From: Ruminococcus flavefaciens
Lineage (GTDB): Bacteria > Bacillota > Clostridia > Oscillospirales > Ruminococcaceae
Direction of reading: 5' to 3'
DNA length: 64,000 nt
Assembly: GCF_900119075.1 (NCBI RefSeq)
Contig: NZ_FPIP01000006.1
Location: 90,632-154,631 of the forward strand
Of the stretch, positions 41,093 to 48,757 are shown in pieces. The notes beneath the pieces are model-generated. The model saw nothing but the letters and a program-made list of their open reading frames with translations. It had not been told where the DNA came from and did no database searches. A program made the position numbers and the translations under genes. Each line of letters begins with the position of its first letter. The first letter of the stretch is position 1.

Positions 41093-42289
41093 TCAATAAT
41101 CGTCGCGTTCGCGTCTGTTGAGGTTGTCGTTTCTGGTAAAGAACTTGCCTACAGGCTCGCTGCCTGAGAGCATGAAGAATGTAACTACTGTTCCTGCCAG
41201 TGCAATGACATACAGCAAAACTACAAGAGCCATATTGCCCTTGTGCTGAGGTATCATCGGAAGTCCGGGGAATATCTGGACGATACCAAAGAGCAGCAGT
41301 ACGAATGAGCACAGGGACTTCAAGCCCTTGATGCCTGCTATGAGTGAAAGTGTGCATACGCCCACGATACCTGCGATGTACAGTGCGGAGTTCTTTATTA
41401 CCTTGCCGAAGCCCTCGAGACCGTTCTTGTAGCCAAGACCTAACTGTCCCGAATAGAGCAGATAGAATGCGATTGCTGAGATAACTCCCACAACAGCAAG
41501 CACGATACATATCTTGAAGCCCTTTTCAGCCTCTTTCTGTCTTGCTTCTTCCTTGAGCTCAAGCATCATGCGCAGGCTTTCCTTTGAGTCCTTCTGCTCT
41601 GATACAAGCTGGGCGGAAACTGCCTTTTTGGAAGCCTCAGCCTTGGCTCTTTCAAGGTCCTCGTCCACGTATTTCGGCTGATACTTAGGGGGCTCTGGCT
41701 CGTCGTCCAGTATAGGAGCCGCTACGGGAGCCTCGGGCTGCTTAGGTTCTTCAGTTTTCGGGGGCGGTGTGTAATTGTCCTCGTCAAGTACAGGAGCTGT
41801 TACCTGTACGGGAGGAGCAACTGCTCCGAGCTGAGTTCTTCTCATGTCGATTATCTGCTGCTGCTTGTCGGCAGGGAGAGCGTCGAAGCGTGCTTTCAGC
41901 TCGGGGGTAAGTCCGCCTATGATATCCTCGTCGGAGAGAACCAGCTGCTGGTGAGTATATGGTACAGAGGCGTCGTCAAGTACGGGAGCGGTAACGCCTG
42001 TGGGAGCACCCTTCTTTTCGCTTACATATGGGATATTGTCGTCAAGTACAGGTGCGGAAACTCCTGTAGGAGCGCCCTTTTTCTCAGTGTCCGAGCCGAA
42101 TGAAGCCATATCGTCCAGAACAGGTGCGCTGACGCCTGTAGGGCCGTCCTTTTTGGCTGTGGGAGCCACATATCCGAAGTCGTCCAGAACGGGAGCGCTT
42201 ACTCCTGTGGGAGCCTCTTTTCTCGGAGCGTTGGGGGTATATTCTATCTCCTCGGGCATAACGCCGCTGAGACCATTTTCATCGTACAT
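41093..42289 (-). CDS. Membrane protein with six APVLDD short-motif repeats
   Basis: 398 residues, not recognised as a known family. The N-terminal 200 residues are disordered and contain PTGV(S/T)APVLDD four times (residues 27-37, 50-60, 74-84, 96-106, spacing 22-24), plus TAPVLDED (164-171) and AAPILDD (190-196). A charged coiled-coil-like stretch (about 208-258) follows, then four to five membrane helices (about 260-385) and a basic tail. The Thr/Ser in the motif could be a kinase site, the Asp pair a binding site; both are guesses. It overlaps the upstream gene by 11 bases. Confidence 0.8.
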   Translation of the reverse strand: MYDENGLSGVMPEEIEYTPNAPRKEAPTGVSAPVLDDFGYVAPTAKKDGPTGVSAPVLDDMASFGSDTEKKGAPTGVSAPVLDDNIPYVSEKKGAPTGVTAPVLDDASVPYTHQQLVLSDEDIIGGLTPELKARFDALPADKQQQIIDMRRTQLGAVAPPVQVTAPVLDEDNYTPPPKTEEPKQPEAPVAAPILDDEPEPPKYQPKYVDEDLERAKAEASKKAVSAQLVSEQKDSKESLRMMLELKEEARQKEAEKGFKICIVLAVVGVISAIAFYLLYSGQLGLGYKNGLEGFGKVIKNSALYIAGIVGVCTLSLIAGIKGLKSLCSFVLLLFGIVQIFPGLPMIPQHKGNMALVVLLYVIALAGTVVTFFMLSGSEPVGKFFTRNDNLNRRERDDY

Positions 42290-43463
42290 TATTCAACACC
42301 TCGTTTTTAATATAATCATCTATAGAGCCTTTGCCGCCGCAGGATACATGAGCGTAATACGAAAGAACGCAGGAGGCGTCCACGGCATTTACGCTGTTAT
42401 CCTTGTTTACGTCGGCACAGCTTTGCTGCGATACGGTAAAGGCACTTGTACCGCAGGTAGAAACGCGGGAATAGTCGCTGAGGATAGCAGAAGCGTCCAC
42501 AGCGTTTATGCTGTTGTCTCCGTTGATATCTCCCTTACTGCACACAGGCGAGGGAGCGTTCTCCGAAAAGACAGGATATGCGTTTCGGAAGTCGTCGGAA
42601 TCATATTCGGGGAAGGTCAGACCGTTGTCGTTCTGAGGGATATGTTTCATGTTGAAGGTGCTGTCGAAATCATTGCTTCCCTTTAAAAAGTATCGGAAGT
42701 TATCGCCCTCTGCCCTGAGGTCCCATGTGGGATCGGAGAGGTAGTATCTGCCGTCTATTTTTGTTACCAGCCATACATGATAGCTGTCCTCACGGGCTCC
42801 GCTGGTATCATGGGCGACGCCTGCGATAATGCGGCAGGGTATACCCGAATCGTTATAGAGCCTGTAGAGCAGCTGTGCTACGCCCTGACATACAGCATGA
42901 CCGTTTTCAACGGCACTGTAGGCTGTGTAGGCGTATTTATCGGTGATATCCGATGAGTAGGTCACATTTGAGGTGACATATCTGTACAGCAGGAGAGCCT
43001 TGTTGTAGTCCGAAAGTCCGTTGGTATTCAGCGAAGCAAGGGCAGTGTCCAGCTTTCGGGTGAGATTTTCCTCTTCCTCGGCTGTAGTGTAGTAATCCAG
43101 ATGATAGACCAGCTTGTACTCGTTGTTTTTCCAGTATATCTTGCAGTTCAGCTTTTTTACTGCGAAGCGGAGGTAGTCTCCCTCCGAGCCGTCTCCCGTT
43201 TCATCGAAGGCTTTGAATATCATGAGCTGTCCCACGGTCTCCTTTGAAGCGACAGAGGAGCTGACAGCAATCTCGAAATCAGGGTTTCTCTCCCTGATGT
43301 ATTTTCTCATCTGTACAGCAGCGTCGTCAGCCGAGCTGAAAACGCAGCTCTGTGATATCTCGGGTACTGAGACCTGAGCCGCAGAAGCCGTTGAAGGCAG
43401 GGCAAAAGCACTGAGCAAGGCAAAAGCCGAGACAACAGCCAGTTTTTTTGCGGAGAATTTCAT
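42279..43463 (-). CDS. Secreted transglutaminase-like protein with dockerin
   Basis: 394 residues from the ATG at 43463 (AAGGAGG upstream; a longer form is disfavoured). A signal peptide (ending STASA) is followed by a transglutaminase/protease-like domain with catalytic Cys in NGHAVCQGVAQLL, His in DSYHVWLV and Asp in YLSDPTWDLR. A C-terminal dockerin has two repeats, GDINGDNSINAVDASAIL and ADVNKDNSVNAVDASCVL. The dockerin should place it on a scaffoldin. Such modules may process or crosslink proteins; the substrate is unknown. Confidence 0.93.
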   Translation of the reverse strand: MKFSAKKLAVVSAFALLSAFALPSTASAAQVSVPEISQSCVFSSADDAAVQMRKYIRERNPDFEIAVSSSVASKETVGQLMIFKAFDETGDGSEGDYLRFAVKKLNCKIYWKNNEYKLVYHLDYYTTAEEEENLTRKLDTALASLNTNGLSDYNKALLLYRYVTSNVTYSSDITDKYAYTAYSAVENGHAVCQGVAQLLYRLYNDSGIPCRIIAGVAHDTSGAREDSYHVWLVTKIDGRYYLSDPTWDLRAEGDNFRYFLKGSNDFDSTFNMKHIPQNDNGLTFPEYDSDDFRNAYPVFSENAPSPVCSKGDINGDNSINAVDASAILSDYSRVSTCGTSAFTVSQQSCADVNKDNSVNAVDASCVLSYYAHVSCGGKGSIDDYIKNEVLNNVR

Positions 43464-43500
43464 ACAAAGCCTCCTTTCGGAAAAAGGCGGTATAAGCGAA

Positions 43501-43518
43501 CAGCCGCCGAAGCGGCTG
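43501..43518 (-). other. UUCG-tetraloop hairpin between purA and the dockerin gene
   Basis: On the minus strand CAGCCGC-TTCG-GCGGCTG, a seven-base-pair stem capped by the extra-stable C(UUCG)G loop. There is no U-run, so it is more likely an RNA-processing or 3'-end stabilising hairpin than a terminator. Confidence 0.55.
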
Positions 43519-43527
43519 AACAAAGTC

Positions 43528-44805
43528 TTATCTTTCCAGTATCTGTGCTCTGTCAGGACCGATACCTACCATGCTTACATGGCAGCCTACCAGCTCTTCA
43601 AGACGAGCGATGTAGCTCTTGCAGTTAGCAGGGAGCTCGTCGAAGCTTGTGCACTTGGAGATATCCTCTGTGAATCCTGGGAACTCCTCATAGATAGGCT
43701 CGCAGCCCTCAAGCTCCTCCAGTGTCGGCGGGAACTCCTTGATGATGCTGCCGTCGGGCTTCTTGTAAGCCACGCACATTTTCAGTGTATCGATATTAGC
43801 GAGAGTATCCAGCTTGTTGATAGCGAGGCTGTCAAGGCCGTTTACTCTTACTGAATGACGAACGATAACAGCGTCGAACCAGCCTGTTCTTCTTGGTCTG
43901 CCTGTGGTAGTACCGAACTCGCCGCCTACGTTTCTTATCTGATCGCCTGTAGCGTCGTCAAGCTCTGTGGGGAATGGTCCCTTGCCTACACGAGTAGTGT
44001 AAGCCTTTGCAACGCCGATGATGTTGGTGATTACCTTAGGACCTACGCCTGTACCTACGCAAACGCCTGCTGAGAGTGGGTGCGAAGATGTAACGTAGGG
44101 ATATGTACCGAAGTCGATATCAAGGAGAGTAGCCTGAGCGCCCTCAAACATGATAGTCTTGCCTGCCTTGTGAGCCTCGAATGTGAGTACGGAAACGTCG
44201 TCCATGTATGGGAGAAGTCTCTTGCCGTACTCTGTGTACTCCTTAGTAACAGCGTCAAGGTCGAAAGCCTCACCGCCGTAAACCTTGGTGATTATCTCGT
44301 TCTTGAGCTTGCCTGTGGACTGTATCTTTTCAGCAAGCACCTCAGGGTGAACGAGGTCGTACATACGAATGCCGCAGCGCTCGTATTTATCCATATATGT
44401 AGGACCAATGCCTCTCTTTGTCGTACCGATGTCCTTACCGCCGCGGAAAGCCTCAGAAAGACCGTCGAGAGCGATATGCCATGGCATAACGATCTGAGCA
44501 CGGGGATCAACCTTAAGGTGTCCCTGAGTCTTTATGCCTCTTGACTCGAGATTGTCCAGCTCGCCGATAAAGTCCTTGGGATCAAGAACTACACCTGCGC
44601 CGATGAGGTTGAGTGCATTGGGGTAAAGAATACCCGAAGGTACAAGGTGAAGCTTGTAGACCTCACCGTTATTTACAACAGTGTGACCTGCGTTGTTGCC
44701 GCCCTGTGAGCGGACTACAACGTCTGCGCGGGAAGCAAGGATATCAATGATCTTGCCTTTTCCTTCGTCTCCCCATTGAGTTCCGACTACAATATTTGCA
44801 GGCAT
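43528..44805 (-). CDS. purA: Adenylosuccinate synthetase
   Basis: 425 residues from the ATG at 44805, chosen because AAGAGG lies seven bases upstream. It joins IMP and aspartate using GTP, the first committed AMP step. Motifs: VVGTQWGDEGKGKIID, GGNNAGHTVV, TTKRGIGPTYMDK, EGAQATLLDIDFGTYPYVT and the C-terminal GIGPDRAQIL. The length is standard. Confidence 0.97.
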   Translation of the reverse strand: MPANIVVGTQWGDEGKGKIIDILASRADVVVRSQGGNNAGHTVVNNGEVYKLHLVPSGILYPNALNLIGAGVVLDPKDFIGELDNLESRGIKTQGHLKVDPRAQIVMPWHIALDGLSEAFRGGKDIGTTKRGIGPTYMDKYERCGIRMYDLVHPEVLAEKIQSTGKLKNEIITKVYGGEAFDLDAVTKEYTEYGKRLLPYMDDVSVLTFEAHKAGKTIMFEGAQATLLDIDFGTYPYVTSSHPLSAGVCVGTGVGPKVITNIIGVAKAYTTRVGKGPFPTELDDATGDQIRNVGGEFGTTTGRPRRTGWFDAVIVRHSVRVNGLDSLAINKLDTLANIDTLKMCVAYKKPDGSIIKEFPPTLEELEGCEPIYEEFPGFTEDISKCTSFDELPANCKSYIARLEELVGCHVSMVGIGPDRAQILER

Positions 44806-44880
44806 TTGTTTTCCTCTTTTCATAATATTAAAATTTGTGCTTGCAGAGCATTATCTGCTGAAAAAGCACGCTTACAATCT

Positions 44881-44909
44881 ATTATAACACATGGAATCAG
44901 AAAATGCAA
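44881..44909 (-). promoter_or_regulatory. purA promoter
   Basis: Minus strand: TTGCAT (44909-44904), 17 bp, TATAAT (44886-44881), about 75 bases upstream of the purA start. The same TTGCAT-17-TATAAT form precedes yicC. Confidence 0.65.
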
Positions 44910-44950
44910 CAGTAAATATTGCTGAATCGCAGGCATTTTTTGCTGTCAAT

Positions 44951-45160
44951 ATGTAGGGGCGCACAGTGTGCGCCCGTGTATTACGATGAAAACATGAATA
45001 ATGCGCTGTAGGGGCTGATGCCCACATCAGCCCGACCAATAGATACGTGGAACCACGGGGCGATGTAGGCATCGCCCCCCTACAATAGTCAGCCGTTGTA
45101 TTATCATAATCGGGCGGATATTATCCGCCCCTGCATTGGGCTGTCGAGGACGCCGGCCAC
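44951..45160. repeat. Cluster of four GTAGGG-type palindromes
   Basis: GGGGCGCACA/TGTGCGCCC (44954-44975), GGGGCTGATG/CATCAGCCC (45010-45033), inverted GGGCGATG/CATCGCCC ending CCTAC (45057-45083), and inverted CGGGCGGAT/ATCCGCCC ending CTGC (45110-45134). The third and fourth share arms with copies at 2674 and 2723. Bases 45165-45195 resemble an inverted heptamer array. Confidence 0.85.
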
Positions 45161-45195
45161 TACAATTAAAATCCGTCCACTACTTACTGCTCACT

Positions 45196-45557
45196 AAAAA
45201 GGCGTGACATAACCATGATACTCATATAGAAGTTTTATAATTATTATTGAGAGAACCCCTTTTGAAAAAGGGGCTCCTCTGACGGAGGACGTCCCCTCTG
45301 TCACTGCGTGACATCTCCCCGCACTGCGGGGAGTCACTCTCAAACTCTATCCCTAAAACTTTAGTTTTGTTTTTTCACAGATAGGGCGCACCTGCATTTT
45401 TGCAGGTCTTTTTTTTTTTAAGAAGCGCCCTATCTGCGAAAAAACCAGATAAAAGTCTTTGGAAAGGGGTATGGGGGAGAACCTTTCCTCAGAAAGGTTT
45501 CCCCCATAATTAACTGTAAGCTTCTATATAAGTGTTGCGGTTAAGTCACGCCTTTTT
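45196..45557. mobile_element. MITE-like element with 37-bp terminal inverted repeats
   Basis: Both ends begin AAAAAGGCGTGAC(A/T)TAACC and close ATATAGAAG (45196-45232 and, inverted, 45521-45557); about 31 of 37 positions match, and several mismatches would pair as G-U. The 288 bp inside has no gene. It holds successive hairpins (CCCCTTTT/AAAAGGGG; TGTCACTGCGTGACA; CCCCGCACTGCGGGG), an inverted repeat with GATAGGGCGC arms, and the 37-base hairpin also found at 10009. The right end supplies the stop codon of the GGDEF-domain gene. Confidence 0.7.
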
Positions 45558-46925
45558 GTTCTTATAGTATTCCGCCTTGTCGTTCTGCATATTTTCTCTT
45601 GCGACGATGAATACCTGACGGTAGTTCTCATACTTTTCAGGTCTGTAGGTGTTGAAGCCCTTTGCTATGCCGAGGGGGTGAGCGATCTTTTTGCCTGCGT
45701 TGAAATTTCCCAGTTCCTTGTCAAATTCAGCAAACAGGTCCTCCATATCGAGAGTGTTCTTTTTGCGCATAAGAGCAATGAACTCGTCGCCTGCAACACG
45801 ATAGACATTATCGCTGCCGAATACCTTTTTCAGCAGTCTTGCAGCATGGAACATCAGCTCGTCGCCTGCCTCAAAGCCGAAGTTAGCGTTGACATTTTCC
45901 AGACCGTTGAGGTCGAAGAATGCAACGGAGAATGATGGTGAATCGGTCTTGATATCCTCGTCCAGCTGTCTTATAGCGTTCTTGTACGCCGCCTTGTTAT
46001 GGGTATTGGTCAGCTCGTCCTTGTGGATGTTGGTATCCACGTACTTCATGTACTTGTTGAGCTTATTGCAGACAGACTGAAGATTCGATGTTACCTCCTC
46101 ATACTCGTCGCTGAAGGACTGCTTTTTTTCCTCGCCGTCTGCAAGAGTTTTAAGAAGTTCTCTCTCTGTGTCGGGGAGAAAATCCAGCTTTTTGATAGAG
46201 GTCTGCATAAGCATATCGTTCATTTTCTGGGTAGTTGTATTGAGCTGGTCTATCTCTTTCAGCATAGCCGCAAAACGCTTTCTGTTCTGCGACATGATGA
46301 TGAACGCGAGGACTATACCTACGGTAAGAGCCGCCATAAGGATAACTATGGATATTACCGTATTATTGCTGAGCTTATCGTCGAACCAGTCGGCGTTGAA
46401 ATCAACGCCGATAATGCCGACAACCTTGTTTTCTGAATCGAAAATAGGGCTGTATGCCGAGTAGAAGCGTCCCCATTTGTCGGAGTATGCCTTTTGATCA
46501 ACAGCGGCAACACCGTTTGCAGCGCTTACGAGAGCGTCTGTAGTAACTATCGGCTCACCAAATTCACCAGGGTCATCAATAGCAGGATCAATAGTAAATG
46601 TAAAGGTGCCGTCGGGTTCAGGATTTATACCATAGATGTAGTCAAGAGCGATGTTTTCCTGAAAGGCACGGAGTGTTTCAAGAGCGCGGTTGTATGGCTC
46701 TGTGCCCTCGTCTTCCTTGGTGATATTCTTTATCTCATCGCCGTCTATCATATAAGCCGCCGTATTTGCCACGTCCAGCATACGCTGTTCTATCTGCTCG
46801 CGCAGGTTCTTTTTGGCAAGCGTGGACAGTGTCATAGCCATGAGAATATTTGTAAGCAATAGTAAAGCAAGAGCTATAATGAAGTTGCGTTTGCTTGTTC
46901 TGATTTCTTTTTCCTGTTTGCTCAT
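45546..46925 (-). CDS. Membrane sensor diguanylate cyclase-like protein
   Basis: 459 residues from the ATG at 46925 (GGGGGG upstream). One N-terminal helix, an extracytoplasmic Cache-like sensor region (about 35-185, with YSAYSPIFDSENKVVGIIGVD), and a second helix (TVISIVILMAALTVGIVLAF). A cytoplasmic linker leads to a GGDEF domain from about residue 310. The signature reads VAGDEFIAL rather than GGDEF; AGDEF variants can be active. It would make cyclic di-GMP in response to an outside ligand. Its stop codon lies inside the terminal repeat of the MITE-like element. Confidence 0.88.
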   Translation of the reverse strand: MSKQEKEIRTSKRNFIIALALLLLTNILMAMTLSTLAKKNLREQIEQRMLDVANTAAYMIDGDEIKNITKEDEGTEPYNRALETLRAFQENIALDYIYGINPEPDGTFTFTIDPAIDDPGEFGEPIVTTDALVSAANGVAAVDQKAYSDKWGRFYSAYSPIFDSENKVVGIIGVDFNADWFDDKLSNNTVISIVILMAALTVGIVLAFIIMSQNRKRFAAMLKEIDQLNTTTQKMNDMLMQTSIKKLDFLPDTERELLKTLADGEEKKQSFSDEYEEVTSNLQSVCNKLNKYMKYVDTNIHKDELTNTHNKAAYKNAIRQLDEDIKTDSPSFSVAFFDLNGLENVNANFGFEAGDELMFHAARLLKKVFGSDNVYRVAGDEFIALMRKKNTLDMEDLFAEFDKELGNFNAGKKIAHPLGIAKGFNTYRPEKYENYRQVFIVARENMQNDKAEYYKNKKA

Positions 46926-46979
46926 AGTTGTCCCCCCCTGTATCAAAACGATATATTAATCGAATAAAGCTATATGATA

Positions 46980-47008
46980 ATTATATCATTTTGGCAGGAG
47001 TACGTCAA
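46980..47008 (-). promoter_or_regulatory. Promoter of the diguanylate cyclase-like gene
   Basis: Minus strand: TTGACG (47008-47003), 17 bp, TATAAT (46985-46980), 55 bases before the start codon. Confidence 0.8.
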
Positions 47009-47056
47009 TAATAGATGACAAAAAGTCAAAGCCGCTTCACTGCTTTTTGTGAAATA

Positions 47057-47920
47057 TCACAAAGACGAGCCCTTTTCTGTGTCGATTTTTATCTGACTGC
47101 CGTCACTGACAGCGTTTATCTTACCGTTGAAGCAGGTTGCATAGGTGTTTATCTTCTGCTTTTTCAGCAGGTCCTGCATCTTGCCCGAAAACTCGTTGCT
47201 GTCCGTGCAGACTACTGCGCATTTCGGCTCCGTAGCTTTGAGAAAATCGCCCAGATTATCAAGCTTTCTGCCGTGATACGGGACTTTCAGCAGGGTGCAC
47301 TTGCCGATATCCATTATCTCGTCCAGTCTTTCCTCCATAGCGTCGCCTGTGAAAAGCAGGATGTTGTTATGGTGGACAGCCTTTGTAACGAGGGAGAAAT
47401 TGTTCTCGGCGCTGTCGCCGTCGCCGTAGAAGTCCTTTTTCGGCGCATAGACCGTATAATCCACGTCGTCAAGGGTAAAGGAGATATCCTCTTTCAGCTT
47501 CATGGGAGTAATGCCCCTGCCGTCGAGAGTCTCCGCGAATTTGTCGTATTCGCTGACATTTCCCGTGTAATCGGGAGTGAGAACGTTCTTGACGTCAAAG
47601 GTTTTCAGCACCTTGGGAGCTCCGCCCACGTGGTCTTTATCGAAATGAGTGATTATCAGGTAGTCGATAACGGTTGTTCCGCTCTCTTCGAGGATCGAAG
47701 ATATCTTCTTGCCGTCGCCCTTTTCTCCGCAGTCTATGACCACGGTGGAGCTTTCGGACTGGAGCACAATAGCGTCAGCCTTTCCCACGTCGAGAAATGT
47801 GACTTTCAGCTCCTTGGCATTCGCCATGTCGTGGGGCTTTTTCTCGTTGCAGGCAAACAGCGAAGAAACGGCAACAGCCGATGTAAGCAGCAGAGCTGCG
47901 GTTTTCTTTATATTCAGCAT
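47057..47920 (-). CDS. Metallo-beta-lactamase-fold lipoprotein (ComEC C-terminal type)
   Basis: 287 residues. The signal peptide with lipobox (AVAVSSLFAC) indicates a lipid-anchored extracytoplasmic protein. The hydrolase fold is of the ComEC/Rec2 type: FLDVGKADAIVLQ, THFDKDHVGG (zinc HxxxDH), LFTGDAMEERLDE and LLKVPYHGRKLDN. Stand-alone proteins of this type are probably extracellular nucleases or phosphodiesterases; the substrate is not shown. Ribosome site GAAAGGGG. Confidence 0.88.
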   Translation of the reverse strand: MLNIKKTAALLLTSAVAVSSLFACNEKKPHDMANAKELKVTFLDVGKADAIVLQSESSTVVIDCGEKGDGKKISSILEESGTTVIDYLIITHFDKDHVGGAPKVLKTFDVKNVLTPDYTGNVSEYDKFAETLDGRGITPMKLKEDISFTLDDVDYTVYAPKKDFYGDGDSAENNFSLVTKAVHHNNILLFTGDAMEERLDEIMDIGKCTLLKVPYHGRKLDNLGDFLKATEPKCAVVCTDSNEFSGKMQDLLKKQKINTYATCFNGKINAVSDGSQIKIDTEKGSSL

Positions 47921-48017
47921 AATAATTTCCCCTTTCGGAAGTGAGTATACACTTTCACATAATATATTATATCATATAATCTTAAAAAAAGCTTTAAAAA
48001 TCTTATATAAATATCTA

Positions 48018-48046
48018 TTGACAAAATTGAGATAAAATGTTAATAT
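48018..48046 (+). promoter_or_regulatory. Promoter of the dockerin-repeat protein gene
   Basis: TTGACA (48018-48023), 17 bp, TAATAT (48041-48046) in a very A/T-rich region; about 65 bases of leader. Confidence 0.6.
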
Positions 48047-48118
48047 ATAAATGCTTGATATTTGACATAAACAAGTCATATATTTAGCAAACAATATTTT
48101 TAAAGGAGGAATTTCAAA

Positions 48119-48607
48119 ATGAAATTCAACAAGATCGCAGCAATTCTTATGGCTTCAGTTATGACAGCAGGCGCAGCAACAGTTATGGGAGCAGCTGCCG
48201 CAAAGAAATCATCTTCATCTCCGGCAGTAAGAGCAATGAAGGGCGACATCAACGGTGATACAGATATCGACATCGAGGATCTTCAGGCTGTTACTTGGCA
48301 CGTTAAGGGCATCAAGGCTATTCCTGCAAGCAGACTTGCAAGAGCAGACGTAAACTGGGACGGCAAGGTAGATGTTACAGATATCTCACTTATCTCCTAT
48401 GATATCAACGGCTTTAGTCCTATCAGATCAGGCAACGTTTTAGGCCGTTCATATGTAACAAACGAGGATCTTGACGCTATCATTGATTATATCAACGGTG
48501 TAGATCCTCTGACAAAAGCTGAGAGAACCCGCGCTGACCTCAACAAGGACGGCAAGATAAATGTCACTGACGCAGTACTTCTTTCAAGATATCTCTATGT
48601 AAGATAA
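48119..48607 (+). CDS. Secreted free-standing dockerin-repeat protein
   Basis: 162 residues. A signal peptide of about 28 residues is followed only by calcium-binding dockerin-like repeats: GDINGDTDIDIEDLQAV (residue 42 on), ADVNWDGKVDVTDISLI (76 on) and ADLNKDGKINVTDAVLL (139 on), with a 40-residue insert before the third. No enzyme or binding module is attached. It could occupy cohesins as an adaptor or competitor. It is expressed alone with promoter, AAAGGAGG ribosome site and terminator. Confidence 0.9.
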   Translation: MKFNKIAAILMASVMTAGAATVMGAAAAKKSSSSPAVRAMKGDINGDTDIDIEDLQAVTWHVKGIKAIPASRLARADVNWDGKVDVTDISLISYDINGFSPIRSGNVLGRSYVTNEDLDAIIDYINGVDPLTKAERTRADLNKDGKINVTDAVLLSRYLYVR

Positions 48608-48625
48608 TTACATCGCTGTATTGAA

Positions 48626-48657
48626 AAGGACTTTCCCTTGCGGAAGGTCCTTTTTTT
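48626..48657 (+). terminator. Terminator of the dockerin-repeat gene
   Basis: Stem AAGGAC-TTTCC with GGAA-GTCCTT, then a run of T (48651-48657). Confidence 0.88.
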
Positions 48658-48687
48658 GTAAAACTTGATGTCCGCAATTATCGGCAC

Positions 48688-48716
48688 TTGAAATCTCCTT
48701 TTATATATGGTATAAT
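48688..48716 (+). promoter_or_regulatory. Promoter of the miaB-mutS-mutL gene run
   Basis: TTGAAA (48688-48693), 17 bp, TATAAT (48711-48716), followed by the miaB ribosome site. Confidence 0.8.
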
Positions 48717-48757
48717 TATACATTACAGGATTTTCAAGGAAGGCGAGGTTCTGCCAA

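Noticed and set aside
47015..47944. 309-codon plus-strand frame over the lipoprotein gene
   Set aside because: The minus strand encodes a complete metallo-beta-lactamase lipoprotein with signal peptide and zinc motif; the plus frame is its shadow.
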